Assembly (NCBI RefSeq): GCF_009865135.1
Contig: NZ_WWGH01000001.1
Span: 2,418,001-2,482,000 of the forward strand
Origin: Streptomyces sp. SID8374
GTDB taxonomy: Bacteria; Actinomycetota; Actinomycetes; Streptomycetales; Streptomycetaceae
Direction of reading: 5' to 3'
DNA: 64,000 nucleotides
In this document: piece after piece, positions 63,358 to 64,000 of the stretch
Position numbering within the stretch: the first letter of the stretch is position 1
Layout of the letters: each line of letters starts with the position of its first letter
Position numbers and translations under genes: made by a program
The notes under the pieces: generated by a model
What the model saw: the letters and a program-made list of their open reading frames with translations, nothing else
The model's database searches: none
What the model was told of the DNA's origin: nothing

Positions 63358-64000
63358 TCATTGCGGGGAGCGCGTACCGAGGTGCTCGAGCAGAGCCTGC
63401 ACATCGGCCGCGTTCATGCCTGCGGCCAGCGGCGCCTCGTCCTCGGGGTCGGCCAGCTGCTGCACCTCGGGGTCGTCGAGGATGCGGCCCATGAAGTCCA
63501 GCTTCTCGGCCAACCTCATGGAAACCACGTCATCCACGCTTCCCTCGGACGCGAGCACGGTAATGCGCGTCTCGGTCCCCGGCGCGAGGCCGAGGCGGTG
63601 GATGCGGTCGAGGCTCTGGAGGAACCGGCCAGCCTGGAAGTCCCGGTCCACGTAGACGGCGTCGTGGCAGACCTGGTGGAGGCTGATCCCTTCGCCGAGG
63701 GTCGCCGGGTTGGAGATCAGCACGGCACAGTCCGGGTCCTCCCGGAAACGCCGCAGCTCCTCCTCCCGGTCAGCCGTCCCACCGTGCACAGCGGCCGGGT
63801 GGAAAGGAGCGAGCAGCGCTTGGAGGGAGGTGATGCTGCGGACGAAACTGGTCCACACCAGGGTCTTGCGCCCAGCGGCGGCGTTGGCGGAGACGATGGA
63901 CAGGGTCTCCCGGTACTTGGGGGGGAGCTCGTAGTCGGGCAGTCGGCGCAGGAGGGCAAACAGCGAGTCCCCCTCGGACACGTCAAGGGGCGGTACTCGG
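63358..64000 (-). CDS. SNF2-type helicase, C-terminal part (cut by window edge)
   Basis: At least 214 residues; the frame is open to the right edge of the window, so the N-terminal ATPase half lies beyond. Visible helicase C-terminal motifs: RKTLVWTSFVRSITSLQALL (IV), HGGTADREEELRRF, VLISNPATLGEGISLHQVCHDAVYVDRDF (V) and SLDRIHRLG (VI, QxxDRxHR-like). The tail is acidic. It sits 115 bp upstream of the NaeI-like gene in the same direction and may be part of the same defence island. Alternatives are a SWI/SNF remodeller or a DISARM/DrmD-like helicase; the missing half is needed to decide. Confidence 0.87.
   Translation of the reverse strand, partial: RVPPLDVSEGDSLFALLRRLPDYELPPKYRETLSIVSANAAAGRKTLVWTSFVRSITSLQALLAPFHPAAVHGGTADREEELRRFREDPDCAVLISNPATLGEGISLHQVCHDAVYVDRDFQAGRFLQSLDRIHRLGLAPGTETRITVLASEGSVDDVVSMRLAEKLDFMGRILDDPEVQQLADPEDEAPLAAGMNAADVQALLEHLGTRSPQ

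Overview
The window is a stretch of Streptomyces chromosome. The DNA is very GC-rich with GC-rich third codon positions, GTG and TTG starts are common, many starts have a clear GGAG-type ribosome site, and Tat and lipoprotein signals are frequent. The gene families are typical of the genus: CdgA-like GGDEF/EAL protein, AA10 chitin-binding oxidase, CslA/GlxA/CslZ, LAXTG protein, class E and F sortases, ehuBCDA. From memory, the order chb - SPFH protein - peptidoglycan-binding protein - cslA - glxA - cslZ is that of S. coelicolor SCO2833-SCO2838, so most of the window looks like core chromosome. The exception is the right end (about 60.2 kb to the edge), which carries a restriction-modification island.

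Layout. 0-4.4 kb: the end of an aspartate:alanine antiporter, its partner aspartate 4-decarboxylase, a 178-bp palindromic MITE-like element, and a chitinase whose stop codon lies in that element. 4.4-11.3 kb: a two-component system, secreted and hypothetical proteins, a spermidine-synthase-like protein, a TPR regulator and a histidine phosphatase. 11.5-18.1 kb: a PAP2 phosphatase followed by a tight run made of a predicted Fe-S PD-(D/E)XK nuclease, a 539-aa protein of unknown function and an SF1 helicase, then a small protein and a primase/polymerase-like protein whose reading frame runs into a tRNA-Lys gene. 18.1-24.9 kb: metalloprotease, c-di-GMP protein, luciferase-like oxidoreductase, racemase-like protein and 2-hydroxyacid dehydrogenase. 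25-29 kb: an ehuBCDA-type ABC importer and an IclR regulator. 30-40 kb: chitin-active and cell-tip glucan genes (chb, cslA, glxA, cslZ) with cell-envelope genes. 40-42 kb: class F sortase pair. 42-51 kb: an aminophosphonate uptake and breakdown operon with its GntR regulator. 51-60 kb: LAXTG surface protein, ROK regulator with a divergent oxidoreductase operon, FAH-family hydrolase, YidC-type insertase, class E sortase and SEC-C protein. 60-64 kb: NaeI-type restriction endonuclease, C5-cytosine methyltransferase, Vsr nuclease and the start of a SNF2-type helicase gene.

Functional links. AspT and AspD form a decarboxylation couple. CslA, GlxA and CslZ act together in hyphal-tip glucan synthesis. 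The phosphonate operon pairs an ABC importer with an FAD oxidoreductase and a PhnX-like hydrolase, and two promoter regions share a 17-bp motif that could be the GntR operator. A ROK regulator has a near-perfect palindrome between itself and its divergent target.

Repeats. A dispersed repeat (core CCCGTCCGGCGTTTGAGG) occurs at least six times. It provides or touches stop codons, sits inside one coding sequence, and at 52.6 kb its left half is expanded into an exact 21-bp tandem array. Three identical tRNA-Lys(CUU) genes lie within 17 kb.

The least-understood coding unit is the nuclease / unknown / helicase cassette at 12.4-16.7 kb. No CRISPR array, rRNA or replication origin was seen. Everything here comes from reading the sequence; no database search was run.
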